Position numbers and translations under genes: made by a program
The notes under the pieces: model-generated
What the model was told of the DNA's origin: nothing
The model's input: the letters and a program-made list of their open reading frames with translations, nothing else
The model's database searches: none
In this document: in pieces, positions 41,308 to 49,929 of the stretch
How positions within the stretch are numbered: the stretch's first letter is position 1
Layout: each line of letters opens with the position of its first letter
Assembly: GCA_016742275.1 (NCBI GenBank)
Contig: JACVCD010000012.1
Coordinates: 87,479-151,478 of the forward strand
DNA: 64,000 nucleotides
From: Gemmatimonadaceae bacterium
GTDB taxonomy: Bacteria > Gemmatimonadota > Gemmatimonadetes > Gemmatimonadales > Gemmatimonadaceae
Direction: 5' to 3'

Positions 41308-42440
41308 GGAACGCGCTCGAGCAACTGGCGAATCATCACGGCGACACGCTCCGAAGCACCCGGCGTGCCAAGCTTGCCACGTACCGCATCCAGTTCTGCC
41401 ACCACTTGCGCACGCGACGCGTTGTTCGTGTCGAGCAGCGGCATCAACGCATCTGCCACGCGCGACGGTACAAACGCTTCCTGCACGAACTCGCGCGAGA
41501 CCTCACGACCGGCCACCACATTGACCAAACCGATATGAGGAATCTTCACGACGCGACGCGCAATGCGATATGTCAGTCCGTTCGTCTTGTAGCCGATCAC
41601 ATGCGGGAGTCCAGCCACGGCCGCTTCCAATGTGTTCGTGCCACTCTTGAGTAGCCCGGCAGTTGCTGCTCGCTGCACGACAAACGAAGAGCCTTGCACG
41701 AGCGGAAACGGACACACGGCCGGGTCGATCGTAACCGTCGGTGCCACACTCACGACGACCTGTACATCGGGTCGCCGCTGCTGCACTTCGCGCGCTGTGG
41801 CAACAAAGGGCTCCAGGTGCCTGGCAATCTCTGCACGACGGCTGCCGGGAAATACGGCCAACACCGGCCGATCTGCATCGAGGCCAAGTTGCTGTCGCGC
41901 GTCTGCCTGCGAAGGAAGCTGCAGTGCGCGATCAAGGAGTGGGTGCCCGACAAACGTGGCGTCCACACCATGCTGCTTGAGCAATGAGTCTTCGAACGGC
42001 AGAATGCACGCAGCCTTGGTCACGACCTCCGCAATGCGCGGCAATCGATTGGCGCCCCACGCCCACACCTGCGGTGTGATGTAGTACAGCACGGGAATAC
42101 CGGCTCGCTTCGCTGCGGCGGCCACCTTGAGATTGAATCCGGGATAGTCGAGCAATACGACGAGCCCGATCCGTCCACTCTCGAGATGTGCGCGCAATCG
42201 ACGTAACAATGCCCAGTGCTTTGGCACGTGACGCAACACTTCGACAAAACCCATGACGGCGAGATTCTCGACGGGTTCGAGAATCTCGACACCGGCATGT
42301 GCCATGTGTTTGCCACCAACACCAAGCAGATGCGGCGGCGCGACGTCGGATGCGGCATAAGACGCGGTGAGCGCTTCGACCACCTTGCCTGCATGCAAGT
42401 CACCGGAGGCTTCTCCGACGACGAACAACACGTCACGCAC
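41304..42440 (-). CDS. lpxB: Lipid-A-disaccharide synthase
   Basis: GT-B glycosyltransferase (GT19) that joins UDP-diacylglucosamine and lipid X. A GTG at 42440, overlapping the preceding oxidoreductase stop by eight bases, gives 378 residues starting with the family motif VLFVVGEASGDLHAGKVVEAL; the open frame extends much further but is implausible sequence inside the neighbour. Other motifs: VLLDYPGFNLKVAAAAKRAG, VLYYITPQVWAWG, FVGHPLLDRAL, VFPGSRRAEIARH, and SGTNTLEAAVAGLPHVIGYKTN. Confidence 0.95.
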   Translation of the reverse strand: MRDVLFVVGEASGDLHAGKVVEALTASYAASDVAPPHLLGVGGKHMAHAGVEILEPVENLAVMGFVEVLRHVPKHWALLRRLRAHLESGRIGLVVLLDYPGFNLKVAAAAKRAGIPVLYYITPQVWAWGANRLPRIAEVVTKAACILPFEDSLLKQHGVDATFVGHPLLDRALQLPSQADARQQLGLDADRPVLAVFPGSRRAEIARHLEPFVATAREVQQRRPDVQVVVSVAPTVTIDPAVCPFPLVQGSSFVVQRAATAGLLKSGTNTLEAAVAGLPHVIGYKTNGLTYRIARRVVKIPHIGLVNVVAGREVSREFVQEAFVPSRVADALMPLLDTNNASRAQVVAELDAVRGKLGTPGASERVAVMIRQLLERVP

Positions 42441-43470
42441 GGAGCTGACCCGTTGTCGTATCAGGCATCGCCTGTGCGATGGCCTGCACGATTCTGAGTG
42501 CTGCGTCGAGTGCTTCCCGCCCCTCTTCACCAGTGACGGCGATGGGATTCTTGCCCATGATGGCGCCAACAAACTGTGCAAGCTCGAGCGCCAGCGGCTC
42601 ACCCTCGGGCGCTTCCAGTACCACACGCTCAACGAACTCCTCGAGCGCGCGCGGCGCGCGCGCGAGTTGGCGCGGATCGAAATCCCCGCGCAAACGGAAG
42701 AACTCACCCGTTCCCGCTGCCAAATCGAGTGAGAGGTATCCGCTACGCTGGAAGATGCGAAGCTTGCGGAGGCGTTCCCGAGAAACACGGCTGGCCGTGA
42801 TATTCGCCACCGCTCCATTCGCAAACGTCAGTCGCGCATTCGCGATATCCGTTTGCGGTGTGAGCACAGGAATCCCCATGGCCTGCACATCCACGACGCC
42901 GGTTCCCACCAACGTGTGCACGAGGTCGAGATCGTGAATCATGAGGTCAAGCACCACTGCCACGTCGGAGCCGCGCGGATTGAATGGCGCCAGGCGATCA
43001 CTCTCGATGAATCGCGGACCGTCCACGTAGGGCATAGCTGCACGCACCGCACGATTGAAGCGCTCCACATGACCGACCTGCAGCACCACACCTGCACTGC
43101 GCGCGAGCGACAGCAGTTCGTCAGCCTCAGCCAGCGTCACCGTAAACGGCTTCTCTACGAACACGTGACGGCCGGCCTTGAGCGCTGCAGAGGCCACCGC
43201 ATGATGTGCCGTGGTTGGTACCACAATCGACACCGCATCGGCCTGCTCAAGCAACGCATCGAGTGACGGCAGTGCTGGAACACCGTGCTGAGCCGCGACC
43301 TCCGACGCACGTGCCGGGTTCTCATCGACGAACCCGACAAACCGATCGCCGCAGAGATCACGGAGGATGCGCACATGGTGCACCCCGAGGCCTCCCGCGC
43401 CGACTACACCGACGCGAGGCGCGTCGCGTCCGCTGAACTGCAAACGGTCACTGGCTGATGTCAGCACCAT
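42433..43470 (-). CDS. Gfo/Idh/MocA-family oxidoreductase in the lipid A cluster (GnnA-like candidate)
   Basis: 345 residues. N-terminal Rossmann domain with VGVVGAGGLGVHHVRILRDL, the EKP motif in HVFVEKPFTVTL and the active-site region VLDLMIHDLDLVHTL, with its paired His/Asp. It lies exactly between lpxA and lpxB. In Acidithiobacillus the UDP-GlcNAc 3-dehydrogenase GnnA occupies that place and works with the aminotransferase GnnB to make diamino-sugar lipid A. No GnnB-like gene is in the window, so the substrate remains open. Confidence 0.85.
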   Translation of the reverse strand: MVLTSASDRLQFSGRDAPRVGVVGAGGLGVHHVRILRDLCGDRFVGFVDENPARASEVAAQHGVPALPSLDALLEQADAVSIVVPTTAHHAVASAALKAGRHVFVEKPFTVTLAEADELLSLARSAGVVLQVGHVERFNRAVRAAMPYVDGPRFIESDRLAPFNPRGSDVAVVLDLMIHDLDLVHTLVGTGVVDVQAMGIPVLTPQTDIANARLTFANGAVANITASRVSRERLRKLRIFQRSGYLSLDLAAGTGEFFRLRGDFDPRQLARAPRALEEFVERVVLEAPEGEPLALELAQFVGAIMGKNPIAVTGEEGREALDAALRIVQAIAQAMPDTTTGQLRA

Positions 43471-43477
43471 GTGAGCC

Positions 43478-44284
43478 TCAGAACCCGACGCCGCGCTGAC
43501 TCGCCTCGATGAACCCCAGGAAGTGCTCGACCTCGGGAATCATCGACATTTCAGCACGCGCGCGCTCCACACCCTGGGAGAGGTTGAGATCGGAGCGGAA
43601 GCAGAAGCGATACGCGCGCTTGAGTTCACGCACCACCGCATCATCGAATCCGCTGCGCTGCAACCCAACCGAGTTGAGTCCGAACAGCTTGATGGGATTG
43701 CCGACCGCACGCACGTAGGGCGGCACGTCCTGCGACACACGCGAGCAACCGCCGATAAAGGCGTGCTTGCCGATGCGCGCGAACTGATGCACCGCGCACA
43801 GTCCGGAAATCGTAGCGCGATCCTCAACCATCACGTGGCCGGCCAACTGAGTGCCATTCGAAATGATCACATGGTCTCCCACATGACAGTCATGCGCGAG
43901 ATGCACATAGCTCATGAGGAAGCAGTTCATCCCCACACGCGTCGTGACCGAGTGCGCAGTCCCGCGATTGATTGTGGCGTACTCACGAATCGCCGTATCA
44001 TCGCCGATCTCTACCCACGTCTCTTCCCCACGATACTTGAGGTCCTGCGGATCGCCGCCAAGCACAGCGCCAATCCCGATCTGAACCCGCTGACCGAGTT
44101 TGACGTTGCGCTCGAGCGTGGCGCGCGCAGAAATGCGCGACCCATCACCCACAGTGCACTGGGGACCGATCATCACCCAGGGGCCGATCTCGACGTCCTG
44201 ACCGAGCTGAGCGCTAGGATCGATGATGGCCGTGGGATGGATGCGCGCGCCCGCACCGACTCCCGTGGCGAGTTCAGTGCTCAT
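43478..44284 (-). CDS. lpxA: UDP-N-acetylglucosamine O-acyltransferase
   Basis: First enzyme of lipid A synthesis, putting a 3-hydroxyacyl chain from ACP on UDP-GlcNAc. 268 residues. The left-handed beta-helix hexapeptides run from about residue 14 to 190 (IHPTAIIDPSAQLGQDVEIGP...). The catalytic His131 is in VHLAHDCHVGDH and the C-terminal helical region follows GNPIKLFGLNSVGLQRSGF. The ATG overlaps the lpxC-fabZ stop. Confidence 0.96.
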   Translation of the reverse strand: MSTELATGVGAGARIHPTAIIDPSAQLGQDVEIGPWVMIGPQCTVGDGSRISARATLERNVKLGQRVQIGIGAVLGGDPQDLKYRGEETWVEIGDDTAIREYATINRGTAHSVTTRVGMNCFLMSYVHLAHDCHVGDHVIISNGTQLAGHVMVEDRATISGLCAVHQFARIGKHAFIGGCSRVSQDVPPYVRAVGNPIKLFGLNSVGLQRSGFDDAVVRELKRAYRFCFRSDLNLSQGVERARAEMSMIPEVEHFLGFIEASQRGVGF

Positions 44285-45609
44285 CGATCGCGAACCATGG
44301 CCATCATTTCGGCCTCCGTCACCACCTGCCCGTCAACGTAGGCCGTGCCTTTCATCTTGCACATGGTGCCACGCATCTGCAGCACGTCGAGTTCGAGCCG
44401 CAACTGATCACCGGGCTTCACCGGACGACGGAATTTCACATTGTCCAGCGACATGAAGTACACCACCTTGGACGACGGATCGTCGATGGTGCGCATCAGC
44501 AGCATACCGCCCACTTGCGCCATCGCTTCGATGATGAGCACACCGGGCATGATTGGGTGCCCAGGGAAATGTCCCTGGAAGAACGGTTCGTTGATCGTGA
44601 CGTTCTTGAGCCCCACGATCCGCTTGCCTTCTTCGATCTCGAGAATGCGATCGACGAGGAGGAACGGGTAGCGGTGCGGCAGCACCTGCAGAATGTCTTC
44701 GACGGTATACACAGCAGGCTCCAGAGCAGCGTGTTGCACGAGCGCACGAACCAGGGCGACTGTGCCCCGATGACTCGGTTTGTGGGCGACAATGCGCGCC
44801 CGAAGGCGTGCGCCCGCCAGAACAAGATCTCCAACGCAATCGAGCGCCTTGTGGCGCACAAATTCGTCGGACCAGCGAAGCGTGGTGTCCACGACACCAT
44901 GCTCGTCAAGCACCACCGCGTTGGCCGTGGATGCCCCTTGAATCAACCCTTTGGCGCGCAGCGCGTCCACTTCGTGCACAAAACCGAAGGTCCGGGCTGC
45001 GGCCAATTCACCAGAAAACACACCAGGCGTGATGCGGTGGGTCCACTGCTGGCGCGCAATCAGCGGGTGCGGGAATTCGATCGTGACATCGAGATCGAAT
45101 CCATTGCTCGGATGGGCTTCGTATACCGATTCCCCATCCACCACGCGAATGGATTTGCGCAGCACCAGCCAGTCGGGACGACCACCATGACTGACAAGAC
45201 CGGCCTCGAGTAGCGCTTCGAGAAATGGCACCGCACTGCCATCCATGATGGGCGGCTCGGGTCCATCCATGGCAATGATCAGATCGTCGATCTGCAGCCC
45301 GCCCACGGCCGCCAGCACATGCTCCACGGTGTGCAGCGCAGCAACACCGGTCCCGAGCTGCGTGCGGCGTTCGGCTTCCACCGCGATCTGCACGCGCGCC
45401 GGAATCGGAGCGCTGTCCGGCAGATCGACACGACGGAATTGAACACCGGTCCCCGGAGGGGCCGGTTGGAACACCAGACGACAGGGTTGGCCCAGATGCA
45501 GACCCACACCGGAGACTTCCGTCTCGCGCGCAATAGAAATGCGTGCGCTACGGTTCAACGTCGGCAGAGCCGGCGCCCCAGGGTGCAAACCATCGGCACG
45601 GGCGATCAC
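44281..45609 (-). CDS. lpxC-fabZ: LpxC-FabZ fusion: UDP-acyl-GlcNAc deacetylase / 3-hydroxyacyl-ACP dehydratase
   Basis: 442 residues from a GTG overlapping the lpxD stop (GTGA). Residues about 15-295 are LpxC, the zinc deacetylase committing lipid A synthesis; zinc ligands His97 (HTVEHVLAA), His253 and Asp257 ([10 protein letters not shown]), and the late catalytic His in HKPSHRGT. Residues about 300-442 are FabZ, with His347 in [14 protein letters not shown] and Glu361 in EAMAQ. The fusion places a hydroxyacyl-ACP consumer beside the dehydratase that competes for the same substrate. Such fusions occur in Bacteroidota and related phyla. Confidence 0.96.
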   Translation of the reverse strand: MIARADGLHPGAPALPTLNRSARISIARETEVSGVGLHLGQPCRLVFQPAPPGTGVQFRRVDLPDSAPIPARVQIAVEAERRTQLGTGVAALHTVEHVLAAVGGLQIDDLIIAMDGPEPPIMDGSAVPFLEALLEAGLVSHGGRPDWLVLRKSIRVVDGESVYEAHPSNGFDLDVTIEFPHPLIARQQWTHRITPGVFSGELAAARTFGFVHEVDALRAKGLIQGASTANAVVLDEHGVVDTTLRWSDEFVRHKALDCVGDLVLAGARLRARIVAHKPSHRGTVALVRALVQHAALEPAVYTVEDILQVLPHRYPFLLVDRILEIEEGKRIVGLKNVTINEPFFQGHFPGHPIMPGVLIIEAMAQVGGMLLMRTIDDPSSKVVYFMSLDNVKFRRPVKPGDQLRLELDVLQMRGTMCKMKGTAYVDGQVVTEAEMMAMVRDR

Positions 45610-46685
45610 GACTCGTGTCTCCCGAGAAGCTGTTCGATCGGCCGCAGCAATTTCGCGAGGCGTCCAAGCGCCGCTTCCTTGCGGAGTTGCTCCTTGTGCG
45701 GACGCGCCGGATACCCCGACCACGTTTCGCCCGCGGGGACATCGCCGAACACGCCGGCCTGCGCAGCGATCGTCGCTTTGGCCCCAATGGTCAAATGTCC
45801 CTTCACACCGACCTGTCCGCCTAGCTGCACACCATCCTCGATACGCGAAGAGCCGGCAATCCCCACTTGCGCGGCAAAGAAGCAGAAGCGTCCGACTCGA
45901 ACATTGTGTGCGACGTGCACGAGGCTATCGATCTTGGTGCCAGCGCCGATCACGGTGTCATCGACACTACCGCGATCGATGCAGCTGTTGGCACCGATCT
46001 CGACATCGTGTTCGAGCACACAGCGGCCGATGTGCGGAATACGTGCGACACCCGTAGGCTGCGGTACAAAACCAAAACCTTCGCGGCCGACCTGTGCACC
46101 CGCGTGCAGCACGACACGATCACCGAGTTCGGTGAACGGATAGACCACCGCATTGGCGTGCAAGCGCACATCGCGGCCCAGCACACTGCCGGCACCAACG
46201 CTCGCCCCTGAACCAATCCAGCAGCCATCACCGATCGTGACGTGTTCGCCGATCACGGCGTGCGCATCAATGGTGACATTCGCACCGACCACGGCATTCA
46301 CAGCAACAACAGCCGTTGCGTGCACACCGACGGCGCGCGGCTCACGACGGTGAAAGCGCGCAAGCAAGCCGAGCATCGCGTCAACAGGTTTTGCCACTAC
46401 GATGCGCGTAGTTGGCGACCCCGCGAGTGTTTCGAATGACGGATCAACCAGCACCACACCGGCGGCAGATTCCGCAAACCAGTGTGCATACCGCGCATGT
46501 GACAGGAAGCTCAGATCGGAAGCAGTCGCGCGGTCCAATGGCGCAATACCACGAATCTGAACAGATCCGTCGCCTACAAGCCGCCCACCCACTTGTGCTG
46601 CAATGGCAGCGGCGGTGATGGGCTCCTGCCCATCACCGCCGTTGTCCTGCGACGCGGTGGACTGACCACCCACAACCGGACTCAC
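45606..46685 (-). CDS. lpxD: UDP-3-O-(3-hydroxyacyl)glucosamine N-acyltransferase
   Basis: Third lipid A enzyme; N-acylates the deacetylated intermediate. 359 residues from GTG 46685, overlapping the skp stop. The N-terminal uridine-binding domain (about 22-120) is followed by left-handed beta-helix hexapeptides (VGANVTIDAHAVIGEHVTIGDG... ) and the catalytic His region IDSLVHVAHNVRVGR. A C-terminal helix (RKEAALGRLAKLLRPIEQLL) closes the trimer-type fold. Confidence 0.96.
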   Translation of the reverse strand: MSPVVGGQSTASQDNGGDGQEPITAAAIAAQVGGRLVGDGSVQIRGIAPLDRATASDLSFLSHARYAHWFAESAAGVVLVDPSFETLAGSPTTRIVVAKPVDAMLGLLARFHRREPRAVGVHATAVVAVNAVVGANVTIDAHAVIGEHVTIGDGCWIGSGASVGAGSVLGRDVRLHANAVVYPFTELGDRVVLHAGAQVGREGFGFVPQPTGVARIPHIGRCVLEHDVEIGANSCIDRGSVDDTVIGAGTKIDSLVHVAHNVRVGRFCFFAAQVGIAGSSRIEDGVQLGGQVGVKGHLTIGAKATIAAQAGVFGDVPAGETWSGYPARPHKEQLRKEAALGRLAKLLRPIEQLLGRHES

Positions 46686-47287
46686 GTCGTGGGCGGCTTC
46701 TTGGTCGTGACACCAGCCGGCGCTGAAGCCGGCCCGGCCGGGCGCGTGGCCGCAGGCGCCGCTGCCTTGGGCGCGCTCAGACGCATCTTCGACATCACGC
46801 GATCCGTGATATCAAGATTCTTGTCGGCGGACACAACGAATGCTCCCTGCGAGACATCAAAGATGAAGGAGTAGCCGCCCTCTGACCGCACATCATCGAG
46901 CACCTTGCGCAGGTTCTCCATGATCGGCGCCATCAGTTCTTCCTGACGATCCTGCGCACGCTCCTGAAGCTTTTCAGCCTGCTGACGCCACGTCGCTTCC
47001 TTCTCACGCAGCGTCTTGAGCCGCGCTTCCTTGGCCGTTGGCGACAGCGACACTTCTTCCTTCGCAAACGCTTCGTTCATGGTATTCAGCGAATCCTGCA
47101 GCTTCGAGAGCTGCTGGCGGATGCCGACCATGTCCTTCTCGAACGATGCTTCGGCCTCGGCACGTCCCGGGGCGTTCTGCAGCAGCATCTGGGAGTTCAC
47201 GTACGCAAACTTCTGCCCCTGAGCTGACGACAGCGATGGGACCGCGACCAACAAAGCACACGCACCGAGTACAGGAATGAGACGCAT
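46682..47287 (-). CDS. skp: Periplasmic chaperone Skp/OmpH
   Basis: Holds unfolded outer-membrane proteins on the way to BamA. 201 residues. Signal peptide MRLIPVLGACALLVAVPSLSSAQ; then the OmpH start motif GQKFAYVNSQMLLQNAPGRAEAEASFEKDM and a long coiled-coil segment (about 45-125, KLQDSLNTMNEAFAKEEVSL...). The last 35 residues are Ala/Pro-rich and end with KKPPTT. Located 15 bases after bamA and fused to lpxD, the usual bamA-skp-lpxD order. Confidence 0.92.
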   Translation of the reverse strand: MRLIPVLGACALLVAVPSLSSAQGQKFAYVNSQMLLQNAPGRAEAEASFEKDMVGIRQQLSKLQDSLNTMNEAFAKEEVSLSPTAKEARLKTLREKEATWRQQAEKLQERAQDRQEELMAPIMENLRKVLDDVRSEGGYSFIFDVSQGAFVVSADKNLDITDRVMSKMRLSAPKAAAPAATRPAGPASAPAGVTTKKPPTT

Positions 47288-47302
47288 GGAGAAAGTCCTG
47301 GT

Positions 47303-49768
47303 TTAGAAGAGCTGGCCGAGCCGGAAATGGAACTGCCAGCGCGGATCCTTGCGGATCCGGCCTGTGTTAACGTCCACCGCCGTCCGGTCGAAGCCGTACG
47401 CCATATCCAGGCCGAGCGGGCCCAGGGGCGTTACGGTAGATACCCCGAATCCGGCAGAACGGAAGAGGCGAGTGGGGTTGATCTGCCGGGCCGAAGCCCA
47501 GTTGTTGCCGGCATCGGCAAAGATGTTCGCGTAGAACATCTGATTGAACCGCAGGCCGACCTCGCCGGTCATCGTCATGAAGGCGTTGCCGAAGGAGGCC
47601 GGGTCGGAGCGGAACTGGTCCGTATTGGGATTGAAGCCAGCGGGTGTGATGGAGAACTCGGGGTAGCCACGCAGCTGCTGCCCAAACATTACACCGCCCA
47701 CCGCGAACTGTTGCTGGAAGAAGAACGGACCCGAGTTACCGAACAGCGCACCGGCACGGGCCGTCAGACCCATCGTGAACTTGATCGGCTGGGAACCCGG
47801 GTTATTGCCGCCAATCGAACCAAGCAGCGAATACGCGCGCATTTCGGTGGTGACACGCTGGAAGTTCACGGTACCGCCCAGAGGGCCACCGCTGAAGTCT
47901 GTCGTGACGGTCTTCATGGACCCTTCCGTCGCAAACGGCAGGTCGACACGCGTATCCGACGTGTATTCGAGTCCAAGGTTGGAGCGGAAACAATTGCGTG
48001 AGCAACTGCCCTGAATCTGTCCCGATGTAAACGTGGCGGACTCACCGTTGTACGACATCGCCACCGTCGAGAACAGCGACCAGGGTACCGGCACACCAAG
48101 ACGGAACTGACCACCCGTACGGATATTCTGACCCAGGTTGCCAACGATGAAGCGCGACTGCGTGCGATAGGCGCTCACCATGCCGGAGAGGCGCGTTCCG
48201 CGCAGCGCGGGGTCGGTATAGGTGGCCGTGAAGTCGTTGAAGAACCGACCATACTGCCAGTTAAGGCGGCCTGACTTGCAAAGTCCGAACAGATTGGGCT
48301 GCTCAAGGCCGATAAAGCCACCAAAGCCGACACCACCCTGGCCCATCGAGGCGCCAAAGTTGATGCTACCCGTCCGCTTCTCCTTCACGCGGAATACGAT
48401 GTCCACATCGCCCTGATCATTGATCGGCCGATAGTCCGGGAACGGCATCGGCTGCTCAAAGAAATTCATGTTGCCGATGCTCTGATAGCTCCGGATGAGC
48501 GCCGCCTGATTGAACGGACCACCGGGCACGAGGAAGATCTGACGACGAATGCAATCATCAGCCGTGAAATCGTTGCCGATGATTTCGATACGGTTCACGA
48601 TGGCGGGATTTCGCTCATCGATTTCCCAACGCAGGTTGACCGTTGGAATCGAATCGGGGCCTTCGTATCGACGATCCACAACTGGACGCACCTGTGCATA
48701 CAGGTAGCCATTGTTGCGGTATTCGTTGTTGATCTTGTCGATGGACTCATCCCACTTGGCCTGATCGAAAATGCCTTCAGGGGCAGCAGGCTGACGCTTG
48801 ATGAGCCCCTTTACGCGCTGACCAAGCGACGGCTCGGCGCCATCGAACGGGTAGTAGCGACGCAAGGCATCGGTCGGGAAGCGGCGATTGCCAGCAATTT
48901 CAAAAGTGCCGACGCGAAACTTGGGGCCTTCTTCCACGCCGATGCGCACGAGGCCTTTGCCTCGATCGCGATCCACGATCAACGTGTCTTCCTTGATGCG
49001 CATGTCGACATGTCCGAGACGCGCATACAACTGCGGAATACGTTCGCCGAGATCACCGACGTAATTGTCATCGTCGAACTCGCCCTTGCGGAAGAACCAG
49101 AAGCCTTCGGGTTTGGTCTTCATGGCACCCACCACCATCTTTTCCTTCACGGCGGTGTTGCCAACGATGTCGATACCCGAAATAGCCAGTCGACGACCTT
49201 CATCGATCTTGTACGCAATGGCAATGCGACCATCATCCATCGTGGTGGAATCGATGGTCACTTCCGCGAGATAGTATCCCGCAGCTTCGTATGTGGAGTC
49301 GATGCGTGCCTTGGCGCGCGCCACTTGCAACGGATCAATTGGACGACCGATCAACAGATCGATCTTGTCCTTGATCGAACGCTCGGAAATGGCCGACGGT
49401 CCCGAGACGGTGATGTCACCAAGAATGGCGCGCTCACGCACGTGAATGATCGCGAGCACCTTCTCCGGTACACTCTCGAGATCACAGAGAATCTGCACGT
49501 CGTCGAATTCGCCCATCTGATACAGCGCCTTGAGCGCACGCTGCATCGGAGGGAAGCTGAGCGACATGCCATTCGTCATCCCGGACTCGGTGCGAATGCG
49601 CGCGGCATCCACACGCACATTGCCGCGCACCGCCACCGAATCAGGCGTTGCACATCGTCCTGTGGCGTCCTGCGCCACGGCACGCCCAGGTGACAACGCC
49701 AGAGCACCAGCGATCACCAGGGCGGGCACTGCCCACCGCACCAGAAGTTGGGTAACGCGTTTCAGCAT
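47303..49768 (-). CDS. bamA: Outer-membrane protein assembly factor BamA
   Basis: Central insertase of the BAM complex. ATG 49768 gives 821 residues and a clear signal peptide (MLKRVTQLLVRW, core VPALVIAGALAL, cleavage after AVAQ). Five POTRA-like domains follow to about residue 440 (VAVRGNVRVDAARI..., AISGIDIVGNTAVKEKMVV, VGTFEIAGNRRFPTDALRRYYPF, VNRIEIIGNDFTADDCIRRQI), then the 16-strand barrel, ending in a C-terminal Phe (FHFRLGQLF). The barrel contains the VRGF-like element QLRGYPEF. Confidence 0.96.
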   Translation of the reverse strand: MLKRVTQLLVRWAVPALVIAGALALSPGRAVAQDATGRCATPDSVAVRGNVRVDAARIRTESGMTNGMSLSFPPMQRALKALYQMGEFDDVQILCDLESVPEKVLAIIHVRERAILGDITVSGPSAISERSIKDKIDLLIGRPIDPLQVARAKARIDSTYEAAGYYLAEVTIDSTTMDDGRIAIAYKIDEGRRLAISGIDIVGNTAVKEKMVVGAMKTKPEGFWFFRKGEFDDDNYVGDLGERIPQLYARLGHVDMRIKEDTLIVDRDRGKGLVRIGVEEGPKFRVGTFEIAGNRRFPTDALRRYYPFDGAEPSLGQRVKGLIKRQPAAPEGIFDQAKWDESIDKINNEYRNNGYLYAQVRPVVDRRYEGPDSIPTVNLRWEIDERNPAIVNRIEIIGNDFTADDCIRRQIFLVPGGPFNQAALIRSYQSIGNMNFFEQPMPFPDYRPINDQGDVDIVFRVKEKRTGSINFGASMGQGGVGFGGFIGLEQPNLFGLCKSGRLNWQYGRFFNDFTATYTDPALRGTRLSGMVSAYRTQSRFIVGNLGQNIRTGGQFRLGVPVPWSLFSTVAMSYNGESATFTSGQIQGSCSRNCFRSNLGLEYTSDTRVDLPFATEGSMKTVTTDFSGGPLGGTVNFQRVTTEMRAYSLLGSIGGNNPGSQPIKFTMGLTARAGALFGNSGPFFFQQQFAVGGVMFGQQLRGYPEFSITPAGFNPNTDQFRSDPASFGNAFMTMTGEVGLRFNQMFYANIFADAGNNWASARQINPTRLFRSAGFGVSTVTPLGPLGLDMAYGFDRTAVDVNTGRIRKDPRWQFHFRLGQLF

Positions 49769-49845
49769 AGCCTCGAAATATAGCGGGCATTGCTCACGGA
49801 AGGGGGGCGTACGGTGAGCAACTTTCTCCGGGACCGGCGTCGGGC

Positions 49846-49885
49846 AAAAAACGCAGAACGGCTGGACCCGGAAGGTCCAGCCGTT
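49846..49885 (-). terminator. Rho-independent terminator of clpC
   Basis: A perfect 12-bp stem (49857-49868 with 49874-49885) with a five-base loop, followed on the - strand by six T after a five-base spacer. It sits 45 bases beyond the clpC stop and separates the mcsA-mcsB-clpC unit from bamA. Confidence 0.85.
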
Positions 49886-49929
49886 CGACACCAACTATCG
49901 GTCAAGCGTTTCCGCCGACTCTACTCCCC

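Noticed and set aside
42441..42824. Long in-frame extension upstream of lpxB
   Set aside because: It lies inside the oxidoreductase gene and has Ser/Arg-rich shadow composition; the conserved LpxB start is at the GTG 42440.
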